Origin: Owenia fusiformis
Lineage: Eukaryota > Annelida > Polychaeta > Sabellida > Oweniidae
DNA: 64,000 nucleotides
Assembly (NCBI GenBank): GCA_903813345.2
Contig: CAIIXF020000005.1
Coordinates: 1,982,001-2,046,000 of the forward strand
Reading direction: 5' to 3'
Both the position numbers and the translations under genes were made by a program. This document shows, piece after piece, positions 13,801 through 25,800 of this stretch (position 1 is the stretch's first letter; every line of letters begins with the position of its first letter). The notes beneath the pieces were generated by a model that was given only the letters and a program-made list of their open reading frames with translations, ran no database searches and was not told where the DNA came from.

Positions 13801-16800
13801 TATTACAATTACAACATGTCACCACTTGTGGTAGTGACATAATAAATATATCAAATTGCCATCTTACCTTGCAGGAATGAAGCCACTCTCAGCAACTGCA
13901 TCTCTGATCTCTGTATAACAATTACAACATGTCACCACTTGTGGTAGTGACATAATAAATATATCAAATTGCCACCTTACCTTGCAGGAATGAAGCCACT
14001 CTCAGCAACTGCATCTCTGATCTCTGTATAACAATTACAATATGTCACCACCTGTGGTAGTGACATAATAAATATATCAAATTGCCACCTTACCTTGCAG
14101 GAATGAAGCCACTCTCAGCAACTGCATCTCTGATCTCTGTATAACAATTACAACATGTCACCACTTGTGGTAGTGACATAATAAATATATCAAATTGCCA
14201 CCTTACCTTGCAGGAATGAAGCCACTCTCAGTAACTGCATCTCTGATCTCTGTATAACAATTACAACATGTCACCACTTGTGGTAGTGACATAATAAATA
14301 TATCAAATTGCCACCTTACCTTGCAGGAATGAAGCCACTCTCAGCAACAGCATCTCTGATCTCTGTATTACAATTACAACATGTCACCACTTGTGGTAGT
14401 GACATAATAAATATATCAAATTCCCACCTTACCTTGCAGGAATGAAGCCACTCTCAGCAACTGCATCTCTGATCTCTGTATAACAATTACAACATGTCAC
14501 CACTTGTGGTAGTGACATAATAAATATATCAAATTGCCACCTTACCTTGCAGGAATGAAGCCACTCTCAGCAACTGCATCTCTGATCTCTGTATTACAAT
14601 TACAACATGTCACCACTTGTGGTAGTGACATAATAAATATATCAAATTGCCATCTTACCTTGCAGGAATGAAGCCACTCTCAGCAACTGCATCTCTGATC
14701 TCTGTATTACAATTACAACATGTCACCACTTGTGGTAGTGACATAATAAATATATCAATTGCCACCTTACCTTGCAGGAATGAAGCCACTCTCAGCAACT
14801 GCATCTCTGATCTCTGTATAACAATTACAACATGTCACCACTTGTGGTAGTGACATAATAAATATATCAAATTGCCATCTTACCTTGCAGGAATGAAGCC
14901 ACTCTCAGCAATTGCATCTCTGATCTCTGTATTACAATTACAACATGTCACCACTTGTGGTAGTGACATAATAAATATATCAAATTGCCACCTTACCTTG
15001 CAGGAATGAAGCCACTCTCAGTAACTGCATCTCTGATCTCTGTATAACAATTACAACATGTCACCACTTGTGGTAGTGACATAATAAATATATCAAATTG
15101 CCACCTTACCTTGCAGGAATGAAGCCACTCTCAGTAACTGCATCTCTGATCTCTGTATAACAATTACAACATGTCATCACTTGTGGTAGTGACATAATAA
15201 ATATATCAAATTGCCATCTTACCTTGCAGGAATGAAGCCGCTCTCAGCAACTGCATCTCTGTTCTCTGTATAACAATTACAACTTGTCACCATTTGTGGT
15301 AGTGACATAATAAATATATCAAATTGCCACCTTACCTTGCAGGAATGAAGCCACTCTCAGCAACAGCATCTCTGATCTCTGTATAACAATTACAACATGT
15401 CACCACTTGTGGTAGTGACATAATAAATATATCAAATTGCCACCTTACATTGCAGGAATGAAGCCACTCTCAGCAACTGCATCTCTGATCTCTGTATAAC
15501 AATTACAACATGTCACCACTTGTGGTAGTGACATAATAAATATATCAAATTGCCACCTTACCTTGCAGGAATGAAGCCACTCTCAGCAACTGCATCTCTG
15601 ATCTCTGTATAACAATTACAACATGTCACCACTTGTGGTAGTGACATAATAAATATATCAAATTGCCACCTTACCTTGCAGGAATGAAGCCACTCTCAGC
15701 AACTGCATCTCTGATCTCTGTATAACAATTACAACATGTCACCACTTGTGGTAGTGACATAATAAATATATCAAATTGCCATCTTACCTTGCAGGAATGA
15801 AGCCAATCTCAGCAACTGCATCTCTGATCTCTGTATAACAATTACAACATGTCACCACTTGTGGTAGTGACATAATAAATATATCAAATTGCCACCTTAC
15901 CTTGCAGGAATGAAGCCACTCTCAGCAACTGCATCTCTGATCTCTGTATAACAATTACAACTTGTCACCACTTGTGGTAGTGACATAATAAATATATCAA
16001 ATTGCCACCTTACCTTGCAGGAATGAAGCCACTCTCAGCAACTGCATCTCTGATCTCTGTATAACAATTACAACTTGTCACCACTTGTGGTAGTGACATA
16101 ATAAATATATCAAATTGCCACCTTACCTTGCAGGAATGAAGCCACTCTCAGCAACAGCATCTCTGATCTCTGTATAACAATTACAACTTGTCACCATTTG
16201 TGGTAGTGACATAATAAATATATCAAATTGCCACCTTACCTTGCAGGAATGAAGCCACTCTCAGCAACAGCATCTCTGATCTCTGTATAACAATTACAAC
16301 ATGTCACCACTTGTGGTAGTGACATAATAAATATATCAAATTGCCACCTTACCTTGCAGGAATGAAGCCACTCTCAGTAACTGCATCTCTGATCTCTGTA
16401 TAACAATTACAACATGTCACCACTTGTGGTAGTGACATAATAAATATATCAAATTGCCACCTTACCTTGCAGGAATGAAGCCACTCTCAGCAACAGCATC
16501 TCTGATCTCTGTATTACAATTACAACATGTCACCACTTGTGGTAGTGACATAATAAATATATCAAATTGCCATCTTACCTTGCAGGAATGAAGCCACTCT
16601 CAGCAACTGCATCTCTGATCTCTGTATAACAATTACAACTTGTCACCACTTGTGGTAGTGACATAATAAATATATCAAATTGCCACCTTACCTTGCAGGA
16701 ATGAAGCCACTCTCAGCAACTGCATCTCTGATCTCTGTATTACAATTACAACATGTCACCACTTGTGGTAGTGACATAATAAATATATCAAATTGCCATC

Positions 16801-19800
16801 TTACCTTGCAGGAATGAAGCCACTCTCAGTAACTGCATCTCTGATCTCTGTATAACAATTACAACATGTCACCACTTGTGGTAGTGACATAATAAATATA
16901 TCAAATTGCCACCTTACCTTACAAGAATGAAGCCACTCTCAGTAACTGCATCTCTGATCTCTGTATAACAATTACAACATGTCACCACTTGTGGTAGTGA
17001 CATAGTAAATATATCAAATTGCCACCTTACCTTGCAGGAATGAAGCCACTCTCAGCAACTGGATCTCTGATCTCTGTATTACAATTACAACATGTCACCA
17101 CTTGTGGTAGTGACATAATAAATATATCAAATTGCCATCTTACCTTGCAGGAATGAAGCCACTCTCAGCAACTGCATCTCTGATCTCTGTATAACAATTA
17201 CAACATGTCACCACTTGTGGTAGTGACATAATAAATATATCAAATTGCCACCTTACCTTGCAGGAATGAAGCCACTCTCAGCAACTGCATCTCTGATCTC
17301 TGTATTACAATTACAACATGTCACCACTTGTGGTAGTGACATAATAAATATATCAAATTGCCACCTTACCTTGCAGGAATGAAGCCACTCTCAGTAACTG
17401 CATCTCTGATCTCTGTATAACAATTACAACATGTCACCACTTGTGGTAGTGACATAATAAATATATCAAATTGCCACCTTACATTGCAGGAATGAAGCCA
17501 CTCTCAGTAACTGCATCTCTGATCTCTGTATAACAATTACAACATGTCACCACTTGTGGTAGTGACATAATAAATATATCAAATTGCCACCTTACCTTGC
17601 AGGAATGAAGCCACTCTCAGTAACTGCATCTCTGATCTCTGTATAACAATTACAACATATCACCACTTGTGGTAGTGACATAATAAATATATCAAATTGC
17701 CACCTTACCTTGCAGGAATGAAGCCGCTCTCAGCAACTGCATCTCTGTTCTCTGTATAACAATTACAACTTGTCACCATTTGTGGTAGTGACATAATAAA
17801 TATATCAAATTGCCACCTTACCTTGCAGGAATGAAGCCACTCTCAGCAACTGCATCTCTGATCTCTGTATAACAATTACAACTTGTCACCACTTGTGGTA
17901 GTGACATAATAAATATATCAAATTGCCACCTTACCTTGCAGGAATGAAGCCACTCTCAGCAACTGCATCTCTGATCTCTGTATTACAATTACAACATGTC
18001 ACCACTTGTGGTAGTGACATAATAAATATATCAAATTGCCACCTTACCTTGCAGGAATGAAGCCACTTTCAGCAACTGCATCTCTGATCTCTGTATAACA
18101 ATTACAACTTGTCACCACTTGTGGTAGTGACATAATAAATATATCAAATTGCCACCTTACCTTGCAGGAATGAAGCCACTCAGTAACAGCATCTCTGATC
18201 TCTGTATTACAATTACAACATGTCACCACTTGTGGTAGTGACATAATAAATATATCAAATTGCCACCTTACCTTGCAGGAATGAAGCCACTCTAAGCAAC
18301 TGCATCTCTGATCTCTGTATAACAATTACAACATGTCACCACTTGTGGTAGTGACATAATAAATATATCAAATTGCCACCTTACCTTGCAGGAATGAAGC
18401 CACTCTCAGCAACTGCATCTCTGATCTCTGTATAACAATTACAACATGTCACCACTTGTGGTAGTGACATAATAAATATATCAAATTGCCATCTTACCTT
18501 GCAGGAATGAAGCCACTCTCAGCAACTGCATCTCTGATCTCTGTATAACAATTACAACATGTCACCACTTGTGGTAGTGACATAATAAATATATCAAATT
18601 GCCATCTTACCTTGCAGTAATGAAGCCACTCTCAGCAACTGCATCTCTGATCTCTGTATAACAATTACAACATGTCACCACTTGTGGTAGTGACATAATA
18701 AATATATCAAATTGCCACCTTACCTTGCAGGAATGAAGCCACTCTCAGCAACTGCATCTCTGATCTCTGTATAACAATTACAACATGTCACCACTTGTGG
18801 TAGTGACATAATAAATATATCAAATTGCCACCTTACCTTGCAGGAATGAAGCCACTCTCAGCAACTGCATCTCTGATCTCTGTATAACAATTACAACATG
18901 TCACCACTTGTGGTAGTGACATAATAAATATATCAAATTGCCACCTTACCTTGCAGGAATGAAACCACTCTCAGCAACTGCATCTCTGATCTCTGTATTA
19001 CAATTACAACATGTCACCACTTGTGGTAGTGACATAATAAATATATCAAATTGCCACCTTACCTTGCAGGAATGAAGCCACTCTCAGCAACTGCATCTCT
19101 GATCTCTGCATAACAATTACAACATGTCACCACTTGTGGTAGTGACATAGTAAATATATCAAATTGCCACCTTACCTTGCAGGAATGAAGCCACTCTCAG
19201 TAACTGCATCTCTGATTTCTGTAAGATCTGGGATCCAGTCGGAGTCAGCAGTTGATCTGAAGCAATAGTGATATCTCCAATATAAATGTCTTTAAGGTTG
19301 GGGATGTCTTTGATTAATGTCATTAATGCACTTTTTACTATTCCTTTTTTAATATGTTTTTATGGCTTTTTCCTTTGACCAATGTGCTTGCATATCATCA
19401 AAATGAATACAGCTTAAAAGCCACTTTTACAAGTTCCAAACTAGATAGTAGGGCCATTGATGCCAATTCTGAAAATTATTTGGAGAAAAAATAAGAAGTC
19501 TGACACAAGCATGTACAAAGAAATTATTCTTAAGACATGATTCAAAAGGTTGGTGTACATGTGGTTACTCATATATTTTCACAATTTGAAAGTCATTGTC
19601 TTGTTTTATTCCAATAGGATGGTACAAACTACTCACTTTTGCTTCTTAGCTCTAGCAGCTCTGGTTTTCTTGGCCTTGTTTACTGTGTTACCACTGGGTT
19701 CATCCACCAAATCATCACTGGGGTCATCAAAGAGATTGTCAGACCTCTGGAACATCCACATGTTCAATTTTATAGTGTCTTATCAAGAGATGCTATCGAA

Positions 19801-22800
19801 TAGGGGGATGCAAGGTTACTTTATTTCCTTATTTTATAATATTACTAGCATACAGTATGAACAGCATTAACATGCAAAATGTCACCACCTGCCGTTTGTT
19901 ACCACTTGTAGTGGTGACATGACAAACCAAACTAGATCACAGGCATGTGTATTACATATTGTCTTGTTTTACAGCCTTTAGAAAACTTTGGTAGTCAAAT
20001 TCTAGAAAGGTCAACATTTGTATATTATTTTTGAAGAAAAAATTCATGATCCATCCATAAATCCATATTACAAGAAAGTTTGAACCACGTGCATGTCTTG
20101 CCCCTCACGTGCATGTCTTGCCCCTGGTATATTAAAAAGCCTACCTGTGTTTCTGTAGGTCCTTGAAGTATCAATGTAGATGTAGTGCTCAGGTCAGAGT
20201 CAGATCTAACAAGGTCAGGCTTGGAAAGTGGCCCATCTGTAGTATCAGCCAATAAATCTGAAACATTGGAATCATATTTTCAATATATTGAATTTAATTA
20301 AAATTATGTTATTTTTCACAATAGAAATGTGTTATTTTTCAAAAGAACTATGTTATCAGGCTTAAAATTATAAACTTTATATGTATGATACTGGAACTTT
20401 AGATTTAGTGAGTATGTGAGGATTGGTCTTAACAAAGTCCCAAGGGAATTGAAATTATTTTAACATAAATTGTGTTTTTGTTTCAATTCTGTCTTTTGCC
20501 ACAATCCTGGTTTGTTATTTCACAATCTTCACGAAATAGTACATGTACATGTATAGGAGTATTTTTCAAGATATGGGCCATTTGCTTGAATATGATTCTG
20601 GTTAGATCAATGTTCCTTATAGATAGTATTCCAAACCTGAATTCTGTCTGACCATGTTGTAAGGCAGTGTGTCAGTTGTGTTGTCATCTTGAAAGGATGG
20701 CTCAATCAATGCAGATACTTTTGCTTTCTTGTTTTCAACAATCTTGTTGCTTTCATGACTTGTAGGTCCTAATTCTTCCTGCTCCCTCAGATCTGCTTCT
20801 ATCTGTTTAGCCACCTCTTGTCCCGTAGTATGGAGGATATCAGTTAGGGCAGTGTCTAGTTGATCAACCGTCTTAACAGTATTCATGCTTACATTTTTAG
20901 GAATCAATTCTTTTGGTCTTTGATTTGTTTTCACATTCTTAATCGATGGTTTTGTTTCAGAGTTAACACTATTTTTCAAGTTTGTGGATTTATTCATTGA
21001 TTTTTTCATACTTGAAGGTAATGGGCCTATGTTAAAATCCTCATCAGAGTCCACTTTAGATGTATCTAGTGTTTTATCAATCCCGGAGGGTTTCTTAATA
21101 AATGTTAAGGGAGTTAGAGTTCTTTTATGATTTGGAGCAGACTTGGGTGTCTCAGAAATAAATGTTTGAGTCTCTTTAAATGTGTTGAAAGCACCAATGA
21201 AATCAGTAGATGGGGTTATACCAGGTGACCTCCCTAATGTCTTATGTGTTGAGCTGCCTGGAGTTTCTGCCAAGCTGGAGGGTTTCTCAATAGAGGTCGC
21301 ACCAGGAGATGTGGGATCTGCCATGCTTTTAACTGGTAGCTTTCCTAAGTCCCCATCAGGAGATGTATCTGTAAAGAGGTTCTTAAAAGTATGTCTCTTG
21401 GAGGGAATAACATTGGGAGTTTTAGATGTTGATGTTTGTATATTCTGTTTGGTTGGGTTGTCAAGGTTACTGGAGACTGATGAGGCACTGTCACCATGGT
21501 TACCATGTTTACTTGAACCCTCTGTACTGTAACCTTGGTTAAAAGAGACATCAGATGTACATGAAGAATCAGAAGTCGTTGAACTGTAACCTTGGATACT
21601 AGAGTCTGATGTCACAGTGTCTGAGCTTGTAGATGATTCTGCAGGTTTAATCTTGCGGCCTTTCATCCTCTCTTTGGTAGCCTGGATCAAGTCCTTGAAA
21701 TGGGAGTTGTGTTTCTTAACTGGAAATATATTGATTTGATCAAGTAATGTATTCCATTCAAAGGGATATTTTTGAATTAAAATCAATATTTAATTCATAG
21801 ATGAAATTTAACTGATTCTTCATTTTTTGGTATTTTTAGTTGTCATTCTTAGTTACATATAATGCAAATAATCTGAACATCCCAACATCTCAAAATTCAA
21901 TGCAAATTCAAATAAATCTTAAAGATTAATTTACAGAATTCATGACAGTGGACAACGAGAATGGAGACCACTTACCATAATTTTTCTGTGCTTTTTCAAC
22001 AGCATCAGGTGGCGCCCCCTTCTTTATGACCAGACTCTAAAATAATACAATCAGCGATAATATCAGAATGTCATCTAATACCAAACAAGTCTGAGAATTA
22101 AAAACAACAACACACTGCATGCAATGATGCAATATTACAATAGCCCCTAAGGAAATTAGAAAAAGTGAAATTGATGAATGAGTAAAAGTTAAAAATAATC
22201 AAGTAGTTTCAGAAGAGTTTGGTGTATCACAGTTATATATGACCCCTCATCAGACAAGGCCAAGAGACAAGTAATTTTAATCAGAGCTAACTGATGTCTT
22301 CAGCAAGCATAGGAAAATAATAATAATAATAACAACAGGTTCATTATTAAATTTTTACCAGTATGTTTGGAATGGTTAAGACTCAATATACACATTCTAG
22401 ACTTACATGTGCGTTAACGACCATTGGTTTAAAATTGAGCATCTCATTCCTCTCAACCTCGGCAAGAATGGCAGACACTGAAATCAAAATATGTGAGTTG
22501 CTATACATCTCTGTATTCAATTTCAACTGAGTAATGAATGAATTTGCAGAGTTTATATTAATACATTTGTTCATAGTGCACACTAATATAAGATGGTATA
22601 AACCTGGTCTTGGTGAAGCAGCGTCGCATTCGCTGTTGTATAGCAAGGTATACTCATGATGCCTCTTTATCATGGCCTTCCTGTCCCCCTGTGTACTGAG
22701 ACCTTCGTTCTGTAGCCTCTTTTTCAAATCTTTATCCTTAATCAATGTGTATACAAGCTTAGGGAGTCGCTTTCTCTTCGGCATTGGTCTACAGAAAGGG

Positions 22801-25800
22801 AGGATTGAGTAAGTAAAGTTCAAATGATTTTTACAGAGGCTTACATATTGGTAAAATCCAGTGCATGTACTATGCATGTTTGTTCAGTTTTGATGATCCA
22901 AAATATGAGGTAAATGATTTAAATGAAAAGTCATGCATGTAATCTATGGAAGATGAAACACCAAATAGTTAAAATAAAAGTATATCTGGGTCTGGAAATG
23001 GTATAGTCATAGTGTAAAAATCCACATATAATTTAAACCTGACCAAAATATAGAACTAGGAACACTAAGAGTATGGCACTGTATATTGGTTATGGTACCC
23101 TTCAATTTTGGTGCTGTATAGTGTTTACGTTATCGTATGGCACTGTTTTAGTCTACAGTACTTTGTGGTACCATATTTCATGGTACAGTACAGTAGCCAA
23201 ATCAGTAACATAGGGTACTATTAGAGATTCGATATGTTCAGAAACTACATTTCAAAATATGTGCTAACTCACGGAGGACTAGGTAAAGAATCTGAGGGAT
23301 CTTCAGTTGATTTCTTGAGGCAACGGTCTAGATGTATGTTGATGAAACGTTCCTTCACAGGCACACCACAAATTGGACAAGGCACTACAATTAAAATAAA
23401 AATATACATTTTCAAGTAACATGTATGCGAAAAGTTGAGACCACTTATACGTGTATATTAGAACTTGGTTACTATGGTGTCCATGTCAACCTAGGCAGAT
23501 TCAAATTATTTCAGATAACTCAGCTCACATGTAGTTGTAATTGTGATATAAAGAACGGACTGGCAAACCAAAAATGTAATTGATTTCACTTGATCCACTC
23601 ATGTATTTAGCTTATAGGCTTTCATTTTTTCATGTAGTTGGCCAAGTGTCTGAAGAGACATCTTTTCAAATATGTGGGGTAATTTTCATGTTAATTTTCC
23701 ATACGAAAGTTACTAACCTTTTGGCAAATTTGGATTGGAGCTAAAGTGTGGAGTCTCTATTGCTGCATCAGATCCAGCCACTGGGGAGACCGACTCAATG
23801 GCTTGAGGGCTCCTTAGACTCTGACTATGTGTCACTGAATCACTGTCTGTGGTCTGGTTTATTCCTTGAGTTGACATTGCACTACTAGTATTTGTTGAAG
23901 ATTGGAATGAATTTGATCCAATATTTGTATCTGCACCAATGGAATGATTGTCTCTTTCAGGTATGGAACTATTGTTTGTATAAGTACTGGTATTGTTTAT
24001 TGCATGACCACTGACAGGGCCAGTGTGGATGTCCTCTAACCTTGTATCACTGGGAGTAATGTCTATGTCCGTATCTGTCACTGAGGAAGTTAAGGTGTTG
24101 GGTGTAGACATGGGGAGGGGGGTGTTGGGCACACTGTCTGCTTCATTGGGCTGAACCATGCTCTGAAATGATATATAGGCATTATAGTTCATTGAACATG
24201 TAATTCATTTCAGTTCATGAGGATAAAGAGAAAAAGAGAATTATTCATTGAATTTCTGTTTTATTTGTGGTGTTTGCTAAGTTGTATTTATTAAAAGATG
24301 GCATATATGTTCTCATAGTCAGGAAAGCTTTAGTCCATGCAAGGAGGATTGGATCCCAGGATCGAAACTAAATATTTTCCAACAATGAAAATGTTGAAAT
24401 GTCATTATTTTCTGAAATTATAACCAACTATATATTCAAAACAGTTCAAAAGATTCGGACCAATATCTTGATTATTTCTTGTGAGTTTTGGAATTTTTCG
24501 TTAGAAATTAAGACCAAAATTCAGGATTCAAATGTTGAAGTAAACAAAATGGCAGCTGTTTGAATTCAAATTTTGTATCACAACATGCCCGTATATGGAA
24601 CAAAATATCGATGCTGAACTCTGGGAGCCAATCCTCCTGGAGTCCATGCATGCAGAATGTTGAGCCGTGCATTTGCTTTCCATTTCGATATACATTTGTA
24701 TTGGAATCATTAACAATGTTAATAGGATGGATCTTCAAAATAATTACTTTGTGGTTATATCATAAAACATTCTTTACATTTAATGAAAAAACAGTAATAT
24801 ACAAGTTTAGGATGTTCACTTTAATAATTCAATATTAAGCTAATAATGAAGTAATAGGGTCAAGATGACCTTAATGTTATCGCTTCCCTCAACACAATGT
24901 GTAATATTCATAAGAGAAGTAACATGCATTGAATACAATTCAAGACCAAACATCTTTATACATACCATTAATACTAAATATACTTAAGGTGAGGAATAGA
25001 GACGAAAGATATACGAGTATGACCATATGCTCTAGTAAATATGGTAATAAACACAGCCCCACACAAAAGTTAGGCCCTTGTAGATTAATCAGTTGACTAT
25101 TGAAATCATTTCTGAAAAAAGATCCATAAACCAGATTTTTTCTTTTATCTCAAACAATATCAAATCAGCAAATGAAACAAAATGCCTTAAATTCAAAAAA
25201 GAAGAATAGAATGGTATAGCCATGTTGGATTTTGAATTTTAAACAACTGATTCATATTAAAGGGCCTCATAACTTCAAAGGTTGACTTCACCTCCATAGC
25301 ATCTGTTTATATGCTGGATTGCAGGTTAAATAAAACAGTAGCTATTGAGAATAGAGGAAATAAGCAGTAAACTTAAGTGTTTCAAAAATAATGATGAATC
25401 ATTGACAAAAATACTGATATAACATTGGATATAGGAGTTAAAAAAATATTCATCTTCATGGTAACAAGTAACATGTCTAGTTTTTCAGCATCAACATTAA
25501 AAGTAGCATTACTTTTATTCCTAGCAATATTCATGTTAGCGACATGGCTACTATATCATCAGCTACAACCAGCTGGAAGTCTTTCAAATCGAAGTAACGT
25601 GAAAATTGAGAAAATCAACACAAAGAAAATCGATGAAAATGGAAACTACAAACCATTTCCTGGGTATACAGTTATTGCAAAGTGTCGCCAAGACCAGAAG
25701 TTAGATATTCTAAAGGACTTCATTGAGAAATCGCATTTGAGAAAATATTATTCCCCGCTGCCAGTGTCATCGTATCACATGTCACTCAGTAGGTTACCGA

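Noticed and set aside
8672-18325. Open frames of 66-93 codons inside the 113-bp array (EIRDAV..SGFIPAR repeats, on both strands)
   Set aside because: They arise only where 1-2-nt indels remove a stop between units. They read through the splice donor and spacer, and have no independent coding support.
5512-19223. CRISPR array, or ordinary centromeric/telomeric satellite
   Set aside because: The unit is a single 113-bp tandem without unique spacers, in an animal genome. Its content traces to a RAD18 exon plus intron within that gene's own intron.
19633-19870. Exon 15 as the only last exon of RAD18, with the array exon in another gene
   Set aside because: The GTGAGT donor at the end of exon 15, matching phases through exons 16 and 17, and the RAD18-like basic terminus at 4856-4955 favour the longer gene. 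The short form is kept as a possible isoform.
21182-21532. 116-codon plus-strand frame
   Set aside because: It is antisense to RAD18 exon 13, whose minus-strand frame is in phase with conserved exons.
24508-24838. Short frames on both strands in RAD18 intron 7
   Set aside because: They overlap each other, have no recognisable domain and sit in AT-rich sequence.
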